Below, in pieces: positions 35,815-45,952 of a stretch of 64,000 nucleotides of DNA. A model generated the notes under the pieces. The model ran no database searches. It saw nothing but the letters and a program-made list of their open reading frames with translations, and was not told where the DNA came from. The stretch comes from Mesorhizobium sp. M1E.F.Ca.ET.045.02.1.1 (GTDB taxonomy: Bacteria > Pseudomonadota > Alphaproteobacteria > Rhizobiales > Rhizobiaceae): positions 1,612,001-1,676,000 of the forward strand of contig NZ_CP034447.1 in NCBI RefSeq assembly GCF_003952485.1, in the 5' to 3' direction. The stretch's first letter is position 1. The number at the start of each line of letters is the position of its first letter. The translations under genes and the position numbers were made by a program.

Positions 35815-36732
35815 TTAAGTTCGTCCTCGTCTGTCGGGCGCGCGGAGCATGTCGATCAACGCCCGCAGCCCGGCGGACACATACCGCCGGCTAGGATAGT
35901 AGAGATAAAGTCCATCATCGGGTGCGCACCAGTCGTCAAGGCAACGAACTAGGGCTCCGCTTGTGAGATGGGACTCCGCCCAGTTTTCCCAAACATAGGC
36001 CAGGCCGCATCCCTGTAGCGCAGCCTGGACCATAAGGATCTGATCGTCGAGGGTCACAGGTCCCGCGACCTCGACATCGACCTCCTCGCCGTTCTTTTCA
36101 AACTGCCAATTGTAAATTGCGCCGCTCGGATAGCGGTAACGAATGCAGGCATGGTCCCGCAGATCCGCAGGCGTCGTCGGTGGATGGCGATCGGCAAAGT
36201 ACGCGCGCGAGCCGACGACCGCGAAGCGTAGGCGAGGCTTGATGTGCACCGCCACCATGTCTTGGCTGAGACGTTCGCCGAAGCGGATGCCAGCATCGAA
36301 GCCGTCCTTCACGATGTCGACCAGACGGTCCGTCGCTTCGATATCCAGGTGCAGCCCCGGGTTCTGCTTGATGAGCGGTCCCATGACCTGGTCCAGCACA
36401 AACGGCGCAATCGAAGTGGGGATGTTGATCCGGACGGTGCCGAAGGGCGTGCCGCGGTAGGAGTTGAGGCCGTCTAGCGCCTTGGCGATCTGGGTGAAGG
36501 CGGGCTGCAGTTCGGTAAGGAAGCGTTCGCCGGCTTCAGTCAGAGCCACGCTCCGAGTTGTGCGGTGGAGCAACCGAACACCCACACGTTCTTCGAGGCT
36601 CCGTATTGTATGGCTGACGGCAGAGGACGCTACATTGCGTTCGAGCGCAGCTTTACGGAAATTTCTATGGCGAGCGACGGCAATGAAGGTCGCGAGTTGC
36701 GCAAGCTCGGCACCGGTCACCGCATCCCCCAA
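35815..36732 (-). CDS. LysR-family transcriptional regulator (AaeR/DmlR-like subgroup)
   Basis: A 305-residue LysR protein with the helix-turn-helix RNFRKAALERNVASSAVSHT and a C-terminal domain of the subgroup carrying GLHLDIEATDRLVDIVKDGF and the DAGIRFG strand. This subgroup commonly regulates a divergent oxidoreductase or quinone-responsive gene. It is divergent from the SDR gene across 227 bp, so the SDR and the two following ABM genes are its likely targets. Confidence 0.87.
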   Translation of the reverse strand: MGDAVTGAELAQLATFIAVARHRNFRKAALERNVASSAVSHTIRSLEERVGVRLLHRTTRSVALTEAGERFLTELQPAFTQIAKALDGLNSYRGTPFGTVRINIPTSIAPFVLDQVMGPLIKQNPGLHLDIEATDRLVDIVKDGFDAGIRFGERLSQDMVAVHIKPRLRFAVVGSRAYFADRHPPTTPADLRDHACIRYRYPSGAIYNWQFEKNGEEVDVEVAGPVTLDDQILMVQAALQGCGLAYVWENWAESHLTSGALVRCLDDWCAPDDGLYLYYPSRRYVSAGLRALIDMLRAPDRRGRT

Positions 36733-36959
36733 ATTATTCTCTCCTTATCATTAATCGATATTCCGCTGTGCAGCTAGACTCATGAGCGCGTCCGGCGACG
36801 GGCCGGCCCGGCGTCTCGCTCCATCGCCATCACGCGCTCTGCATTGCGCTATTTGAGTCATCACCGTGAGCTGAATTGAGCGTCTAATCTGAGCAATCCG
36901 CTCGGACTAAGTTCCTTCTCGTACTCATCGGCAAGCACAGCCCGCTCGCCGAAGGAACG

Positions 36960-37745
36960 ATGAAAGGTGCGACAATGTCTGACAAACCCCTTCAAACCCT
37001 GGCGGGCAAGGTGATCCTGGTCACCGGCGCCAGTTCCGGCATCGGGCGCGCCAGCGCCCTGGAATTGGCTCGCCGAGGCGCCAAGGTCATGGCCAGCGCC
37101 CGCAGCGAGGCCCTGCTCAAGACCCTCGTAGATCAGATCAAGACCGAGGGCTTCGAAGCCACTGCCCGGGTCGCCGACATCAACGTTGAACAGGACGTGA
37201 TCGACCTGGTCGCTGAGACCGTCTCGACCTATGGCCGTATCGACGTGGCGTTCAACAACGCCGGGACGGAAGGCAGCTTCTCCCCACTCATCGAGCAGAC
37301 CAACGAGATCTACGACACGATCTTCAACGCCAACGTCCGCGGCGTCTTCTGGTCGATGAAGCACGAAGCCAAGGCCATGTTGGCGCAAGGCTCCGGCGCC
37401 ATCATCAACAACGCTTCCATGGGCGGCGTGATCGGCTTCGGCAATGCCTCGCTCTATGTGGCAAGCAAGCATGCCGTCATCGGCATGACCAAGACCGCGT
37501 CGATCGAGCTGTTCAAGCAGGGCGTGCGCGTCAACGCCATCGCCCCTGGATTGATCGACACGCCATTTCAGGACCGCATTTGGCCGTCGAAGGAGGCGAA
37601 GGACGAGTTCGGCAAAGCCTCTGTGCCGGGTCGGATGGGCACCTCGGAGGAGATGGCCGCCGTGGTGGCGTTCCTGGCCTCCGACGACGCCTCCTACGTC
37701 TCCGGCCACAGCCTACTCGCCGACGGCGGCTACTCGATCGCCTGA
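36960..37745 (+). CDS. Short-chain dehydrogenase/reductase
   Basis: A 261-residue classical SDR with cofactor loop TGASSGIGRAS, NNAGTEGS, catalytic Ser in INNASMGG and YVASK (Tyr/Lys). The segment after the cofactor loop, SARSEALL, suggests NADP(H) preference. Two starts are possible: ATG 36960 behind GAAGG and ATG 36975 (MSDKPLQ). The substrate is unknown; the LysR regulator and ABM partners suggest handling of a reactive carbonyl or quinone. Confidence 0.87.
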   Translation: MKGATMSDKPLQTLAGKVILVTGASSGIGRASALELARRGAKVMASARSEALLKTLVDQIKTEGFEATARVADINVEQDVIDLVAETVSTYGRIDVAFNNAGTEGSFSPLIEQTNEIYDTIFNANVRGVFWSMKHEAKAMLAQGSGAIINNASMGGVIGFGNASLYVASKHAVIGMTKTASIELFKQGVRVNAIAPGLIDTPFQDRIWPSKEAKDEFGKASVPGRMGTSEEMAAVVAFLASDDASYVSGHSLLADGGYSIA

Positions 37746-37864
37746 AGCCTCGACCTGATTTCCCGCCGCGGCGGGGCCGAGCGCGGCGGGCGTGGTTCCC
37801 CACGCATCGCGCTTGGCCAGCCCTCTGAACTGCCCCGAACCCGACTCTTCGAAGGACCCCTGAA

Positions 37865-38323
37865 ATGAAACAGTTGCTGAAGCACACCCTGAGCGCCCTG
37901 GCCGTGGCCGGCGCTATGCTGAGCGCCCATTCGGCCATGGCTCAGATCAAGGTCGAGCCGAGCCCGAATGGCGAAGTCAACATCGTCGTCGATTTCGACG
38001 TGAAGCCAGGCAAGGAGGCCGACTTCGAGCAGGTGTTCCACCGCTCGGTTACCTGCGCGCGACTGGTGCCCGGCAATATCACCAACGTGCACAAGGTGAT
38101 GGACGCCCCCGGCCACTACGTTCTGTACGAGCAGTGGCGCTCGGAAGCGGACCTGAACGAGCACTTCGAGCGGCCGTACACTAAAACGCTGTTCGCCATG
38201 TTCGATCGTGACCTGAAGAGGCCGATCACCGAAGGCGGTGCGCGCTTCGTGGCCGACATGCAGCCGGCACCGCGCACCGCCCCGACGATCTCGGACCCGG
38301 CCGCCAACCCCGAGTGCTGCTGA
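37865..38323 (+). CDS. Exported antibiotic biosynthesis monooxygenase (ABM)-domain protein
   Basis: A 152-residue protein. A clear signal peptide (MKQLLK, hydrophobic stretch, SAMAQ cleavage near residue 26) precedes an ABM ferredoxin-like domain (VVDFDVKPGKEADFEQVFH, YVLYEQWRSEADLNEHF). ABM proteins are small quinol or polyketide monooxygenases, or heme-degrading enzymes, and are usually cytoplasmic. Periplasmic export is unusual. The C-terminus ends in a Cys pair (ECC). It is followed by a second ABM gene. Confidence 0.82.
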   Translation: MKQLLKHTLSALAVAGAMLSAHSAMAQIKVEPSPNGEVNIVVDFDVKPGKEADFEQVFHRSVTCARLVPGNITNVHKVMDAPGHYVLYEQWRSEADLNEHFERPYTKTLFAMFDRDLKRPITEGGARFVADMQPAPRTAPTISDPAANPECC

Positions 38324-38400
38324 GCCGCGGCGCGCACGGGGCGGCGGGCATACCGCCCGCCGCCCCTCTTCCCTCGCGTTCCAACCCTGAAGGACACCCC

Positions 38401-38742
38401 GTGACCACCCAAGCCCATACCCCCAGCGCCGACCAGCTAACCCTCGTGGCCTTCCTGCGGGCCAAGACCGGCCAGGGCGCCGAACTCGGCCGCCGCTTGC
38501 ATGGCCTCTACGAGCAGGCTCGCGCCGAAGAGGGCAACATCAACTATGACCTGCACGTCTCGAACGAGGATCCGGACGTGTGGATGCTCTACGAGAACTG
38601 GCGCCACGCATCCGATCTCGAGGACCACTTTCGCCTCCCTTACATGCAGGCCTTCGTCGCGACCCTCTGCGAAGTGCTCGAGGGCGACATGGACCTGCGG
38701 CGCTTTTCCATGAAGACGCCCTTCGCCAACCCAACCTTCTAA
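38401..38742 (+). CDS. Cytoplasmic ABM-domain monooxygenase-like protein
   Basis: A 113-residue ABM protein (LVAFLRAKTGQGAELGRRL, LYENWRHASDLEDHFRLPY) without a signal peptide. It starts with GTG at 38401, placed 8 bases after an AAGGA site; the frame extends upstream but without homology. Together with its exported neighbour it makes a cytoplasmic/periplasmic pair. The substrate is unknown, and a quinol is the family-based guess. Confidence 0.82.
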   Translation: MTTQAHTPSADQLTLVAFLRAKTGQGAELGRRLHGLYEQARAEEGNINYDLHVSNEDPDVWMLYENWRHASDLEDHFRLPYMQAFVATLCEVLEGDMDLRRFSMKTPFANPTF

Positions 38743-38789
38743 ACCTCACCGCGACGCGGGCTGCGCCAGGAGCGCGCGTCGCCATCACA

Positions 38790-38872
38790 CGCAGCGCCGG
38801 AAACAGAAGCTTGGTGAAGGTGCCGACATAGATGAAACGGCCGGAGCGGTCCATGCGCTGAATCGCCGGCAC
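38790..38872 (-). pseudogene. 83-bp MocR-gene fragment
   Basis: The minus strand encodes VPAIQRMDRSGRFIYVGTFT, then KLLFPALR, the PLP-lysine region of a MocR regulator. At DNA level it matches 26.68-26.76 kb with about 8 differences in 83 bases. Nothing else of the gene is present. It marks the downstream edge of the LysR-SDR-ABM block and is probably a recombination scar. Confidence 0.75.
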
Positions 38873-38883
38873 CGTGGGCCCGT

Positions 38884-39684
38884 TTAGCCCACCACCCCCC
38901 TGCAGGCCCAGGCTACATTGGCGAACGATCTCGCACCATCCGGCCGCCCCGCCTGGTAGGCGTCGCGAACGGCGGCTTCGACGCGCGTCCGCTCCGCCGC
39001 GTCCAGCGTGGTCATGTATTTGCCGAGCGGGCCTTCGCCGGCACCGATCGGCGCCCAGTAGTCGTCGAAATTCTCATAATCCATGCGGATCATCAGCTGG
39101 GTTTCGGTGACATCGGTGAGACCCTGTTCAACGAAGGTCCGCTTCATCTCGCCGGGCTGCATCATCGGCTGGAAGCAATAGCGGCTACGCATCTGGCGTC
39201 CGCTTTCGCTCAGCGCGGCAACCGTGTCGATCATCATGCGCATGCCCGGCATGCCGCCGAGATGATCCCACACGACGGCCGCGACCACGCCACCCGGCCG
39301 CACCACGCGGCGCATCTCGGCCACCGCCTTGCCGGCCTCCGGCACGAAGTGCAGCACGAGCAGGGCCAGCGCGCGGTCGAATGTGTTGTCCTCGAAAGGC
39401 AGCGCGGTGGCGTCGGCCTGCTGGATGGTGACGCGCGGATCGGTATTGCGCTCTCTCGCCGCCTCGACGAAGACGGCTGAGAAGTCGATGGCCTGGATTT
39501 CGGCGAGACCGGCGGATTTCGCCAGCTCGAAGGTCAGGCTGCCGGTGCCGCAGCCGACATCGAGGATCTTTTCGCCGGCGGACAAGCCGGCGAAGTCGAT
39601 GAACAGCGGCGCAAGTTTTCGGCTCCAGCGCCCCATGAGCTGCTCATAACCGGACGCTGCGTGAACGGTAAAGCTAGACGCCAT
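38884..39684 (-). CDS. Class I SAM-dependent methyltransferase (UbiE-like fold)
   Basis: A 266-residue cytoplasmic methyltransferase with the SAM-binding motif I ILDVGCGTGSLTFEL near residue 40, acidic motif II IQAIDFS, motif DATALPFEDNTFD and VVRPGGVVAAVVWD. The ATG has a strong GGGAGGTCCCG upstream. The acceptor is not predictable; the gene stands alone between the MocR scar and the LacI gene. Confidence 0.85.
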   Translation of the reverse strand: MASSFTVHAASGYEQLMGRWSRKLAPLFIDFAGLSAGEKILDVGCGTGSLTFELAKSAGLAEIQAIDFSAVFVEAARERNTDPRVTIQQADATALPFEDNTFDRALALLVLHFVPEAGKAVAEMRRVVRPGGVVAAVVWDHLGGMPGMRMMIDTVAALSESGRQMRSRYCFQPMMQPGEMKRTFVEQGLTDVTETQLMIRMDYENFDDYWAPIGAGEGPLGKYMTTLDAAERTRVEAAVRDAYQAGRPDGARSFANVAWACRGVVG

Positions 39685-39782
39685 CGGGACCTCCCATATC
39701 AGCCCACGCTAAACCTCGACGCAATTGCTGCCAAGGCGCGAGGCAATTGTCGCGGCAAGGATAGCGGGGCAGGCGAAGGCGG

Positions 39783-40889
39783 TTATGTGGGCGAATTCAC
39801 GGTCGCAACGCTTTCACGTTCCACCAACGGGCATTCCAGCTTGGTGATGGGGTAGCGTCCGCGGCCGGGCGTCGGAGGCGTCTCGAGCTGCTCGATCGCC
39901 CACTGGCCCATGGCGAGATGCGGCAGGATCGATGTGGTCAGCGGCGGGAAGAGGTGGCGGGCGATCTCCTCGTCGTCATAGCCGACCACGGAAATATCCT
40001 GGGGGATGTGCAGGCCGGCTTCCTTCAGCGCCTCGTAACAGCCGATCGCCGTGCGGTCGTTCTGGCAGAAGATGGCGGTCGGGCGCTCTTTGAGCGCGAG
40101 TAGCTTGACGGTCGCCGCATAACCGGCGCTGGCCGACCAGTCGCCCTCGACCACCAGTTCCGGATCGAAGGGGATGTCGGCGGTGGCTAAAGCGCGGCGA
40201 TAGCCTTTCAGCCGGTCCTGCGCCGCCTGCATCCAAGGCTCGCCGGTGATGGTGGCGATGCGGCGGTGGCCGTGGCCGATCAGGTGACGGGTGGAGCTCT
40301 GGCCGCCGGCGATCTCGGAGGGCACCACCGCCGGGAAGGCATAATCAGCGGTGTAGCAGTTGAGCAGGATGACCGGGATGTCGAGGCTGTAGAGGAAATC
40401 GGGCGCGGCGATCTCGCGGGTGAAGATGGTCATGTAGATCAGCGCCGAGATGCCGCGCCTCGTCAGCGCCTGGATAACCCTCGGCTCCATGACGGCGTCG
40501 CCCATGGTCTGCGCGACCAGGAGCACGTTGCCGGCGTTCCACGAAGCCTGGCGCGCGCCCTCGATGGCGACCACCGCCTCCGGGCTGGTGGCGAGCTGGT
40601 CGACGGCAAAACCGATGACGCCGTCCAGCCCTTCGAACGGCGTCACCGCCGGGCGGAGCGCCGAAAAGACCGGCGGCGAATAGCCGAGCGCTCTCGCTGC
40701 CTCGACCACCCGGTCGCGCGTCTGCTGCGACAGCCGGATGCCCGGCGAATTGTTGAGCACGAAGGAAACCGTCGCTTGCGAGCAGCCGGCGGCTCGCGCG
40801 ATGTCGGTCATGGTGACGCGGCCCTTGGGCTTGGCGTTGCGTCGCCTGGACGTCTCCGGGGGATCGCGCAGTTCCGTCGTTTCGCTCAT
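39783..40889 (-). CDS. LacI-family transcriptional regulator
   Basis: A 368-residue LacI/GalR regulator. After an unusually long 24-residue lead, the helix-turn-helix reads TMTDIARAAGCSQATVSFVL with hinge TRDRVVEAARALGYSPP. The periplasmic-binding-like domain follows (IEGARQASWNAGNVLLVAQ, SVVGYDDEEIARHLFPPLTT). It is divergent from the CUT2 importer and is the obvious candidate for its sugar-responsive repressor. Confidence 0.9.
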   Translation of the reverse strand: MSETTELRDPPETSRRRNAKPKGRVTMTDIARAAGCSQATVSFVLNNSPGIRLSQQTRDRVVEAARALGYSPPVFSALRPAVTPFEGLDGVIGFAVDQLATSPEAVVAIEGARQASWNAGNVLLVAQTMGDAVMEPRVIQALTRRGISALIYMTIFTREIAAPDFLYSLDIPVILLNCYTADYAFPAVVPSEIAGGQSSTRHLIGHGHRRIATITGEPWMQAAQDRLKGYRRALATADIPFDPELVVEGDWSASAGYAATVKLLALKERPTAIFCQNDRTAIGCYEALKEAGLHIPQDISVVGYDDEEIARHLFPPLTTSILPHLAMGQWAIEQLETPPTPGRGRYPITKLECPLVERESVATVNSPT

Positions 40890-41474
40890 GGTCGTTTCCC
40901 AAACCCCGCCGGCAACGGCAAGGTGGTCAAGTGCGGCGCGGAAGCGCCAAATTTATAACTATTATCAAGGATGACATCTTCCTCGCCAGCCGCTCCGTCT
41001 GTCAACGAAAAACAGATGACCGATCCCGTGAAACCGGAGAATTGCCGGTGATTCTCGCCTCAGCGAGGTGCCTTCCTGCCGCCACCATCCTCATCCCGCT
41101 TGCGTGGCTGGATATGGCCGTCGCCGCCGCGGATACGCCATGCCAGCTTCATAACTAATACTCTTTACTAATAGCTGTAAGCGTTTTACTGTCAACTCGC
41201 CGCGACCGAACCGGGGCTTCCGGCCGGTGGCGGCAGTGGGAGGAACGCGTGGCGACTGGCCGGCAAGCCGCCGGAGGAGGGCTGCCCTCGCTCTCACGAA
41301 AATGTCAGACAAATCGGACTATTTACGAACGCCAAATGAGTGTCTAGTGTCTTGGTCGCGGCTGGATTTGCGCCGTTCTTAAGTTGCCAGACCTTGGGCA
41401 AGCCCCTTGAGGAGGAGGGCGTCCAGGCCGCAGCCGACACATCAGGGATGAGTTTCAAAAAGGGAGGTTGAACC
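40890..41474. other. 585-bp divergent regulatory region (LacI / CUT2 importer)
   Basis: No gene is convincing here. AT-rich islands around 40953-40975 and 41150-41190 contrast with the GC-rich surroundings and probably carry the promoters and LacI operators. A good GGGAGG ribosome site lies at 41462-41467 before the binding-protein ATG. Confidence 0.5.
41177..41189. promoter_or_regulatory. Candidate LacI-type operator
   Basis: GTAAGCGTTTTAC is an interrupted palindrome with GTAA/TTAC ends around a CG-containing centre, the general form of LacI/GalR sites. It follows two ACTAATA direct repeats (41154 and 41167) about 290 bases before the importer start. The assignment is by shape and context only. 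Confidence 0.35.
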
Positions 41475-42437
41475 ATGAAATCCATGATCCGTAACGCATC
41501 CGTCGCCGCGGCGGCCTTGGCTCTCGGACTGTCTGCGAGCGCGACCGCGCGCGCCGACGACAAGCCGACGCTGGCCTTCGTCGTCAACGGCGCGTCAGAC
41601 TTCTGGAAGGCGGCGGAAGCCGGCGTGAAGAAGGCGCAGGGCGAATTGCCCGACTACACTCTCGAGCTCAAATATCCGGAGCAGTCTTCGGTCGCCATCC
41701 AGCAACGCCTGATGGACGATCTGGTGACGGCCGGCGTGAAGGGCATCATGGTCTCGGCCGTCGATCCCAAGACCTCGACCGACGGGCTGAACAAGATCGC
41801 GTCCGAGACGGCGCTGTTCACCACCGACTCGGACGCCCCGCAGACCAAGCGCGTCGCCTATATCGGCTCGTCCAACGTCGATGCCGGCAAGCAGGCGGCC
41901 GAGATCGCCAAGAAGGCGATGCCGGACGGCGGCAAGTGCCTGGGCTTCGTCGGCCTGCTCGGCGCCGACAACGCCAAGGAGCGCATCCAGGGCATGAAGG
42001 ACGGGCTCGCCGGCAGCAAGATCGAGCTGGTCGACGTGCGCGGCGACGACATCGACCAGGCGCGCGCCAAGAAGAATGTCGAGGACGCGCTGGTCGCCAG
42101 CCCCGACATCACCTGCATGGTCGGCTTCTATTCCTACAACACGCCGCGCATCTATGAAGCGCTGCGCGACGCCGGCAAGCTCGGCCAGATCACCGTCGTC
42201 GGCTTCGACGACGATCCGATCACGCTGGGCGGCGTCAAGGAAGGCACGGTTGCAGCGACCGTCGTGCAGCAGCCCTTCGAATGGGCCTATCAGGGCATGA
42301 AGCTGATGGCTTCCTACCTCAAGGGCGACAAGTCGGGCATTCCGGCCGGCGGCCTGATCATCGTGCCGACCAAGATCATCGGCAAGGACGATGTCGACGC
42401 CTACGCCGCCAATCTGAAGGCGATGGCGGGCAACTAA
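41475..42437 (+). CDS. CUT2 sugar ABC substrate-binding protein (RbsB-like)
   Basis: A 320-residue periplasmic sugar-binding protein with a signal peptide ending near residue 28 (ATARADD), followed by LAFVVNGASDFWKAAEAGV and GIMVSAVDPKTSTDGLNKI. The end, VPTKIIGKDDVDAYAANLKAM, is typical. The gene starts the importer operon and is followed by two strong hairpins that may raise its expression relative to the ATPase. The sugar is unknown. Confidence 0.88.
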   Translation: MKSMIRNASVAAAALALGLSASATARADDKPTLAFVVNGASDFWKAAEAGVKKAQGELPDYTLELKYPEQSSVAIQQRLMDDLVTAGVKGIMVSAVDPKTSTDGLNKIASETALFTTDSDAPQTKRVAYIGSSNVDAGKQAAEIAKKAMPDGGKCLGFVGLLGADNAKERIQGMKDGLAGSKIELVDVRGDDIDQARAKKNVEDALVASPDITCMVGFYSYNTPRIYEALRDAGKLGQITVVGFDDDPITLGGVKEGTVAATVVQQPFEWAYQGMKLMASYLKGDKSGIPAGGLIIVPTKIIGKDDVDAYAANLKAMAGN

Positions 42438-42451
42438 TCGATGAACCGTTG

Positions 42452-42481
42452 CGCCGGCTCAAGGTTCGCCTTGGGCCGGCG
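42452..42481 (+). promoter_or_regulatory. Intercistronic UUCG hairpin after the binding-protein gene
   Basis: A 13-bp stem (CGCCGGCTCAAGG with CCTTGGGCCGGCG, one non-Watson-Crick pair) closes the tetraloop TTCG, an exceptionally stable RNA loop. It lies 14 bases after the binding-protein stop. Such hairpins commonly stabilise the upstream mRNA and lower downstream expression in binding-protein operons. Confidence 0.7.
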
Positions 42482-42488
42482 TCCGTAT

Positions 42489-42512
42489 TGACGGGCCTCG
42501 CGAGGCCCGTCA
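42489..42512. repeat. Perfect 24-bp palindrome between importer genes
   Basis: The half-site TGACGGGCCTCG is followed directly by its exact complement CGAGGCCCGTCA. It follows the UUCG hairpin and precedes the ATPase start by 31 bases. It could act as a partial terminator or mRNA-stability element; a DNA-level operator is an alternative. Confidence 0.7.
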
Positions 42513-42543
42513 GTCTGTAGCCCACCGGCTGCTGAGATGCGTC

Positions 42544-44135
<1,592 letters not shown>

Positions 44136-44139
<4 letters not shown>

Positions 44140-45131
44140 GCAAGAAAGATCTCGGCCTGCTGGTCCTGATCCTGGTGGTCGGCGCGGTGGTGACTGCCAT
44201 CAATCCGCGTTTCCTTTTGCCGATCAACCTCGCCAACACCTCCAACCTGATCGGACTGTTCGGCATCCTCTCCATCGGCCAGGCCTTCGTCATCATCACC
44301 GGCGGCATAGAGCTCTCGGTCGGTTCGCTGGTCGCGTTGCTCGGCACGTTGTTCATCGACTTCATCGCCGTGCGCGAGATGGACTGGCCGCTGGCCTTCG
44401 CGCTGATCATCGCGCTCGGCGCCATCATCGGCTTCGTGCATGGCTGGCTGATCACGCGGCTCAAGATGCAGCCCTTCGTGGTGACGCTCTGCGGCCTCTT
44501 GATCTATCGCGGCGTCGCCCGGTTCTACACCGCCGACGGCACGGCAGGTTTCGCCTTCGGCCAGAACTTCCCGGATCTCGAGTTCCTCACGGCCGGGCGC
44601 TCTTACGGCGTGCCGAACAGCTTCACGGCGCTGATCGTCATCGCCATCGTCATGTGGGTGGTGCTGCACCGCTCGGTGTTCGGGCGCTACCTCTACGCCA
44701 TCGGCAAGAACGAGGAAGCGGCGAAATATTCGGGTATCCGCACCGGGCGCGTCGTCATCGCCGCCTATGTCATCTGCGGCGTGCTGACGGCGCTGTCGGC
44801 GATCTATTTCGCCATGTATACGCGCTCGATCTCGCCGGCCAGCCATGGCCAGTTCTACGAGCTTTACGCGATCGCCGCGGCGGTGCTCGGCGGCTTCTCG
44901 CTGCGCGGCGGCGAGGGCTCGCTGGTGGGCGTCATCCTCGGCACCGTGCTGCTGCAGGAACTGCAGAATCTGGTCAACCTGCTCGGCATCCCCTCCTCGC
45001 TGAACTTCGCGGTGATGGGCGGCGTCATCCTGATCGGCGTGCTGGTCGATCAGCAATGGGGCGTGTTCCGCGCCCGGCGCCGGATGCTGGAGGCGACGCG
45101 CAGGAACGTCGCCGGCGCGCCGGCGGAGTAG
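44136..45131 (+). CDS. CUT2 sugar ABC permease (RbsC-like)
   Basis: A 331-residue permease with eight to ten membrane segments and the RbsC hallmarks SIGQAFVIITGGIELSVGSL, TLCGLLIYRGVARF and AIGKNEEAAKYSGIRTGRV. It ends the importer operon. No sugar kinase or dehydrogenase is encoded beside it, so the imported sugar must be metabolised by enzymes located elsewhere. Confidence 0.9.
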
Positions 45132-45142
45132 CACTGCCTCCC

Positions 45143-45317
45143 CCTTCTCCCCTTGTGGGAGAAGGTGGATCGGCGCGAAGCGCCGAGACGGATGAGGGGT
45201 GTTGGAAGGATCGCTGCCTCGGGGGCGTTTCAAACCCTTTGATCTTCCACGCCTCACTCCGTCCAGCACCCCTCACCCGGCCGCTTCGCGGCCACCTTCT
45301 CCCACAAGGGGAGAAGG
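45143..45317. repeat. Nested palindromic intergenic repeat, copy 3
   Basis: Outer arms CCTTCTCCCCTTGTGGGAGA and complement end at 45317, and inner hairpins CGGCGCGAAGCGCCG and GGCCGCTTCGCGGCC are present. It separates the convergent permease and phnN genes. Its left half is nearly identical, in reverse complement, to the 57.8 kb copy (20 of 21 bases over 45189-45209). Confidence 0.8.
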
Positions 45318-45325
45318 AAAAGGCG

Positions 45326-45952
45326 CTAGATCTGATCCGACAGGTCCGAGAACGCCATCGCCTTGCGCAGCACCTCGGCGAAGCGCTCGCCGGCAATTTC
45401 CCTGGCGCCGCTGTTGTCGATCGAGGTGACGTCCGGACCGGACAGCGTCACGCTCGTGCTGCGCGCCAGGCGGGCCAGCACCTCGCCGCGCGATTCGCGG
45501 CCGCGCGCCGCCAGCCGCTCGGCGAGGATTTCGGGCGTGGCGGTGATCTCGACCACCGCCAGATTGGCGTAGCGCTCGCGCAGCGCCGGGATGATCGCGC
45601 GCGATACATTGGCCACGGCCACATGGCCGTTGGCGACGGCCCAGTCGACATCGGCCGGCAAGCCATAGCGCAGGCCATGCGCGTCCCAGCAGATGGCAAA
45701 GGCGCCATCGGCCTCCGCCTCGGCGAAGGCGGCGTCGGCCAGCGTGTCGTGGTCCTCGCTCGCGGAATCGCTCGGCCGGGTGATGACGCGACGCACGAAT
45801 TCCAGCCGCGTCTCGCCGGCAAAGCGCGCCTTGGCGAAGCCGATCACCGTGTCCTTGCCGGCGCCGCTCGGGCCGACAACGGCGACGAAGACGCCGTTGC
45901 GGATGGGAAGCGTGTCGGCCAGTTCGCGCTCGATCAACGCCGAAACCATCAT
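45326..45952 (-). CDS. phnN: Ribose 1,5-bisphosphokinase
   Basis: A 208-residue kinase of the guanylate-kinase-like P-loop family with Walker A VGPSGAGKDTV near residue 27 and the substrate region RRVITRPSD. PhnN converts ribose 1,5-bisphosphate to PRPP, the last step that recycles the C-P lyase sugar. It overlaps phnM by 4 bases and follows it in transcription. The core C-P lyase genes phnG-phnL are not in this window. Confidence 0.9.
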   Translation of the reverse strand: MMVSALIERELADTLPIRNGVFVAVVGPSGAGKDTVIGFAKARFAGETRLEFVRRVITRPSDSASEDHDTLADAAFAEAEADGAFAICWDAHGLRYGLPADVDWAVANGHVAVANVSRAIIPALRERYANLAVVEITATPEILAERLAARGRESRGEVLARLARSTSVTLSGPDVTSIDNSGAREIAGERFAEVLRKAMAFSDLSDQI

